Below, one piece after another: positions 61,220-64,000 of a stretch of DNA of 64,000 nt; the first letter of the stretch is position 1; each line of letters begins with the position of its first letter. Made by a program: the position numbers and the translations under genes. The notes under the pieces were generated by a model. The model searched no databases. It had not been told where the DNA came from and saw only the letters and a list, made by a program, of their open reading frames with translations. This stretch comes from Noviherbaspirillum malthae (GTDB lineage: Bacteria; Pseudomonadota; Gammaproteobacteria; Burkholderiales; Burkholderiaceae_D). The stretch is from assembly GCF_015352985.1 (NCBI RefSeq), contig NZ_JACYXF010000004.1:62001-126000 (forward strand). Direction: 5' to 3'.

Positions 61220-61885
61220 TCACTTGCGGGTGAAGCGCAGCACCATCCGGTCGCCGAGCAATTGCAGCAACTGGACCAGCGCCACGAGAATGGCGACCGT
61301 GATAAACATCACGTCCGTCCTGAAGCGTTGATAACCGAAACGCAGGGCAAGATCGCCCAATCCGCCGCCGCCGATCACGCCCGACATCGCCGCGTAGGAC
61401 ACCAGCGCGATGGTGGTCACGGTTGCGCCGGCGATCAGGCCGGGCAGCGCTTCGGGCAGCAGGGCCTGCAGCACGATCTGCCAGGTGCGCGCGCCCATGG
61501 CCTGGCAGGCTTCGATGATGCCGCGGTCGACTTCGCGCAGCGTGTTTTCCACCAGCCTTGCGTAGAACGGCGTGGCGCCGGCGACCAGCGGCGGAATGGT
61601 GCCTTCGATGCCCAGCGAAGTGCCCATCAGCACCAGGGTCACCGGGATCATGACGATCAGCAGGATAAGGAAGGGCACCGAGCGCAGCAGGTTCACGACG
61701 AATGAAAGCAAGGCATACACCTGCGGCTGTTCGAGCAGCTGCCGGCGTCCGGTCAAGAACAGCAGCACGCCGAGCGGCAGCCCGAGCAGGATGGTGAAGC
61801 TCAGCGAGACGCCGGTCATTATCAGCGTTTCTATCGTGGCCTGGCCGATGTCGGTCCAGTCGATGTCGTTCAATAGTTCAATCAT
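61220..61885 (-). CDS. metI: Methionine ABC transporter permease (MetI)
   Basis: A 221-residue permease with five helices: MTGVSLSFTILLGLPLGVLLF, and the EAA loop GIIEACQAMGARTWQIVLQALLPEALPGLI (shown in part). GAGG lies 6 nt before the ATG at 61885. It overlaps the metN stop by 8 bp. Second gene of metNIQ. Confidence 0.95.
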   Translation of the reverse strand: MIELLNDIDWTDIGQATIETLIMTGVSLSFTILLGLPLGVLLFLTGRRQLLEQPQVYALLSFVVNLLRSVPFLILLIVMIPVTLVLMGTSLGIEGTIPPLVAGATPFYARLVENTLREVDRGIIEACQAMGARTWQIVLQALLPEALPGLIAGATVTTIALVSYAAMSGVIGGGGLGDLALRFGYQRFRTDVMFITVAILVALVQLLQLLGDRMVLRFTRK

Positions 61886-62918
61886 GGAGTACCTCATAGC
61901 GGATGCCGAGCGCCTGCATCACGTCGGCCACCGATTCGCCGGTCGCCGGATTACCGGCTGCACCGTTGTCGGACAGCTCCACCAGCAGCTGCGCATAGGG
62001 CGTGTCCTTCATGCTGGAGACGACGCCCTGCAGAATCGCCACACGCTTGCCGCTGCGGGCTTCGATCTCGCCGATCAGCGGCTGGTACACCGCATCGCCG
62101 CGATACGTGATGCGGGCTCGCGTTGCACCGGCCGCCTTGCGCTGCACGGCATGCACGCCGCCTTCCGCGGCGAGGCTTTCGTTGCTTTCGTTGACCAGGC
62201 CCTGGGTAACCGGATGGACAGGATGGAGAAAGACATCCGCAACATCGCCCTGCTCGACGATCTCTCCCTTGTCGATCACCGCGACCCGGTCGCAGAGCCG
62301 GCGTATGACGCTCATCTCATGCGTGATCAGCACGATGGTCAGGCCGAGACGTCGGTTGATGTCGGCAAGAAGATCGAGGATGGATTGCGTCGTTTCGGGA
62401 TCCAGCGCCGACGTCGCTTCATCGCACAGCAGCAGCTTGGGATGATGGGCAATCGCGCGCGCAATGCCGACGCGCTGCTTCTGGCCTCCCGACAGCTGCG
62501 ACGGATATTTCTCACGCTGATCCTGCAGGCCGACCAGGTCCAGCAGTTCGGTGACGCGCGCTTCGCGCTCGGCACGGCTGAGCCGTCCTGCCAGCTTCAG
62601 CGGAAACTCGATGTTCTGTGCGACGGTCTTCGCATTGAGCAGGTTGAAGCTCTGGAACACCATGCCGATGCTCTGGCGCAGGTCAGCCAGCTTGCTGCCG
62701 TCCAGCGTGGTGATATCGAGGCCATCGATGCAGACCCTGCCGGCGGTCGGCCGTTCAAGCAGGTTGATCGTGCGCAGCAGCGTACTCTTGCCCGCCCCGG
62801 AACGGCCGATGATGCCGTAGATTTCTCCGGCGCGCACATGCAGTTTGACGTCGCGAAGCGCGCTGATCTCTTTCTTGTTCGATTGGAATGTCTTTGAAAC
62901 GTGTTCTAGCAGTACCAC
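61878..62918 (-). CDS. metN: Methionine ABC transporter ATPase (MetN)
   Basis: A 346-residue ATPase: Walker A GRSGAGKST, signature LSGGQKQRVGIARAI, Walker B LLLCDEATSALDPETT, switch His in LITHEMSVI. The C-terminal NIL domain (TRARITYRGDAVYQPL to the end) binds methionine and inhibits transport when internal methionine is high. I use GTG 62918 (VLLEHVSKTF) with GAGG upstream; TTG 62933 is an alternative. First gene of metNIQ. The region upstream (62919-63413) has no gene. Confidence 0.95.
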   Translation of the reverse strand: MVLLEHVSKTFQSNKKEISALRDVKLHVRAGEIYGIIGRSGAGKSTLLRTINLLERPTAGRVCIDGLDITTLDGSKLADLRQSIGMVFQSFNLLNAKTVAQNIEFPLKLAGRLSRAEREARVTELLDLVGLQDQREKYPSQLSGGQKQRVGIARAIAHHPKLLLCDEATSALDPETTQSILDLLADINRRLGLTIVLITHEMSVIRRLCDRVAVIDKGEIVEQGDVADVFLHPVHPVTQGLVNESNESLAAEGGVHAVQRKAAGATRARITYRGDAVYQPLIGEIEARSGKRVAILQGVVSSMKDTPYAQLLVELSDNGAAGNPATGESVADVMQALGIRYEVLHD

Positions 62919-63413
62919 GGCGCCCTCGGCCAAGACCGATTAAAAAGGCAGCACTGTAGTTAAGACTTCGCCATATATCAAATAACATGTTTTTTGTGTG
63001 ATATGACGAATGGTAATACTGCATGCTCCAACAAAACATTCGACGGTCGCCCGCGTTCATATAGGATGCGCGTCGAATTTTCAATAAGAAATCTGCTGAA
63101 AGCCGGCATTAAATTTTTTTTGGCGGCGAGAAAAAATATCTTCCCCACTTTCAGCTTCGGCTGCCTGCAAACGGTAATAACCGCATACCCTGCTGCGCCA
63201 GCCACGGTGAGACTGGTTCCCTGATGATCGGCCTGACTGCCCGCGGTATCGTACTGCGGCCCGCGGCCTGTCATGTCAAAATCCGCAAGTGGAAAATGCG
63301 GCGCATCAGAAGAGAAGCCACCCGACCGGCGGGTTATTCCGGATGAGTACAAATAAATTCCTGTAAAGTCCCTGTCTTGTTCTCAAACAGACAAACCGAC
63401 AGGCGGCTTGAAC
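62919..63413. other. 495-bp gap between metN and SMR gene, no supported gene
   Basis: Promoter region for metNIQ (minus) and the SMR exporter (plus). It is AT-rich in its middle (poly-T and poly-A runs near 63108-63140). I could not fold a known SAM riboswitch from it. An open frame covering 62978-63352 on the minus strand has no ribosome-binding site or protein-like composition. Confidence 0.5.
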
Positions 63414-63743
63414 ATGAACTGGATTTTTCTCTCCGTCGCGATCATTGCCGAAGTGATTGCAACGACCGCACTCAAGGCCAGCGACGGCTTCAGCAGGTTG
63501 GGACCTTCCGTACTGGTTGTTGCCGGATATGGCATTGCCTTCTACTGCCTGTCTCTGACCCTTCGCACCATCCCGGTAGGTATTGTATATGCGGTATGGT
63601 CAGGTGTCGGCATCGTACTGATTACCCTGATTGCCTGGCTCCTATATGGACAAAAGCTGGACGCGCCTGCGCTGTTCGGCATCGGATTGATCATTGCGGG
63701 AGTCATTGTATTGAATGTGTTCTCGAGATCGGTCACGCATTGA
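63414..63743 (+). CDS. SMR-family multidrug exporter, Qac/EmrE type
   Basis: A 109-residue, four-helix protein. Helix 1 [18 protein letters not shown] contains the essential membrane Glu. Helix 3 region [24 protein letters not shown], and helix 4 follows. This is the quaternary-ammonium (EmrE/QacE) branch, working as a homodimer. AGGCGG is 7 nt before the ATG at 63414. Confidence 0.92.
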   Translation: MNWIFLSVAIIAEVIATTALKASDGFSRLGPSVLVVAGYGIAFYCLSLTLRTIPVGIVYAVWSGVGIVLITLIAWLLYGQKLDAPALFGIGLIIAGVIVLNVFSRSVTH

Positions 63744-63849
63744 ATACGTGCCGCCGCAGCCATGCCGGCATGCTGGCGCACAAGCATCATGGAATTGCGC
63801 CTGTTGACCGCGCAGCAGCCGATGCGCCGGTATTCGGCATTGGGTGAAG

Positions 63850-64000
63850 TCAACCAGGCGCCAGGTTGCGGCAAATCGCATCGACGTGGCGGTGATCGGT
63901 GCCGCAGCAGCCGCCGACTACGTTCATGGCCGGCAGAGCTGTGCGGATTTTTCCATACAGCTTGCCCAGCTCCTCGGGATTGCCGTCATCCAGTTCGCTC
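63850..64000 (-). CDS. Homocysteine S-methyltransferase, C-terminal end (partial)
   Basis: The last 50 residues of a gene that continues past the window end. NPEELGKLYGKIRTALPAMNVVGGCCGTDHRHVDAICRNL: the GGCCGTDHRHV block (shown in part) holds two zinc-binding Cys of the homocysteine/betaine methyltransferase family. It makes methionine from homocysteine using S-methylmethionine, betaine or similar donors. Its nearness to metNIQ suggests a methionine-supply neighbourhood. Confidence 0.88.
   Translation of the reverse strand, partial: SELDDGNPEELGKLYGKIRTALPAMNVVGGCCGTDHRHVDAICRNLAPG

Noticed and set aside
62919-63413. SAM-type riboswitch before metN
   Set aside because: I looked for conserved paired regions on the minus strand upstream of metN but could not draw a SAM-I or SAM-II core. 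A covariance search would settle it.

Overview
This 64 kb window has high GC and is dense with genes of a soil- or plant-associated betaproteobacterium. It is most likely Burkholderiales, perhaps Oxalobacteraceae. That placement is inferred from three Bug/TctC-type periplasmic receptors, a PrpF-type tautomerase, many LysR regulators and a betaproteobacterial-type porin. No rRNA, tRNA, CRISPR array, prophage or replication origin was seen. The only clear mobile gene is one IS1111-group transposase.

Layout. 1-3.8 kb: redox and stress genes (end of an NmrA/SDR protein, carboxymuconolactone-decarboxylase family protein, exported cupin) and a divergent DJ-1 lipoprotein/GlxA-type regulator pair. 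3.9-9.4 kb: a putative catabolic operon on the minus strand (metallo-beta-lactamase-fold protein, Bug receptor, FAD monooxygenase, DUF2783) facing a LuxR-type regulator, with a 22-bp palindrome between them. 9.5-17.7 kb: LysR/MFS, LysR/YdcZ-GST-SMR, a class C beta-lactamase and a 521-residue orphan protein. 17.7-19.4 kb: a long palindromic element split by an IS1111-group insertion. 19.4-28.3 kb: LysR/RidA/old-yellow-enzyme, small genes, periplasmic rhodanese plus YeeE, ankyrin protein, and part of an amino-acid ABC importer. 28.7-41 kb: FabF/AraC, outer-membrane protein, ArfB, two divergent DEAD-box helicases, gamma-glutamyltransferase, histidine kinase. 41-50.9 kb: two Bug receptors, a porin, a LysR regulator and a complete lower pathway from 2-pyrone-4,6-dicarboxylate to pyruvate and oxaloacetate (LigI, LigU, LigJ and LigK types). 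50.9-64 kb: MarR/siderophore-interacting protein, chemoreceptor, dodecin, 2OG-Fe oxygenase, a GGDEF-EAL sensor, the metNIQ importer, an SMR exporter and the end of a homocysteine methyltransferase.

Most notable structures. (1) A family of nested palindromic elements: two near-identical copies of about 162 bp and a larger third copy that shares the core but has different arms. Paired positions change together, so pairing appears to be under selection. (2) The IS1111-group element sits inside the arm of the third copy. Its 3' non-coding region folds into two internal loops whose sides match the insertion flanks and the element's own ends, as expected of a bridge RNA. (3) A composite repeat lies about 100 bp upstream of two different Bug receptor genes in the same orientation. 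(4) A shared 9-mer lies upstream of both the porin/receptor genes and the lig-type operon, on either side of their LysR gene.
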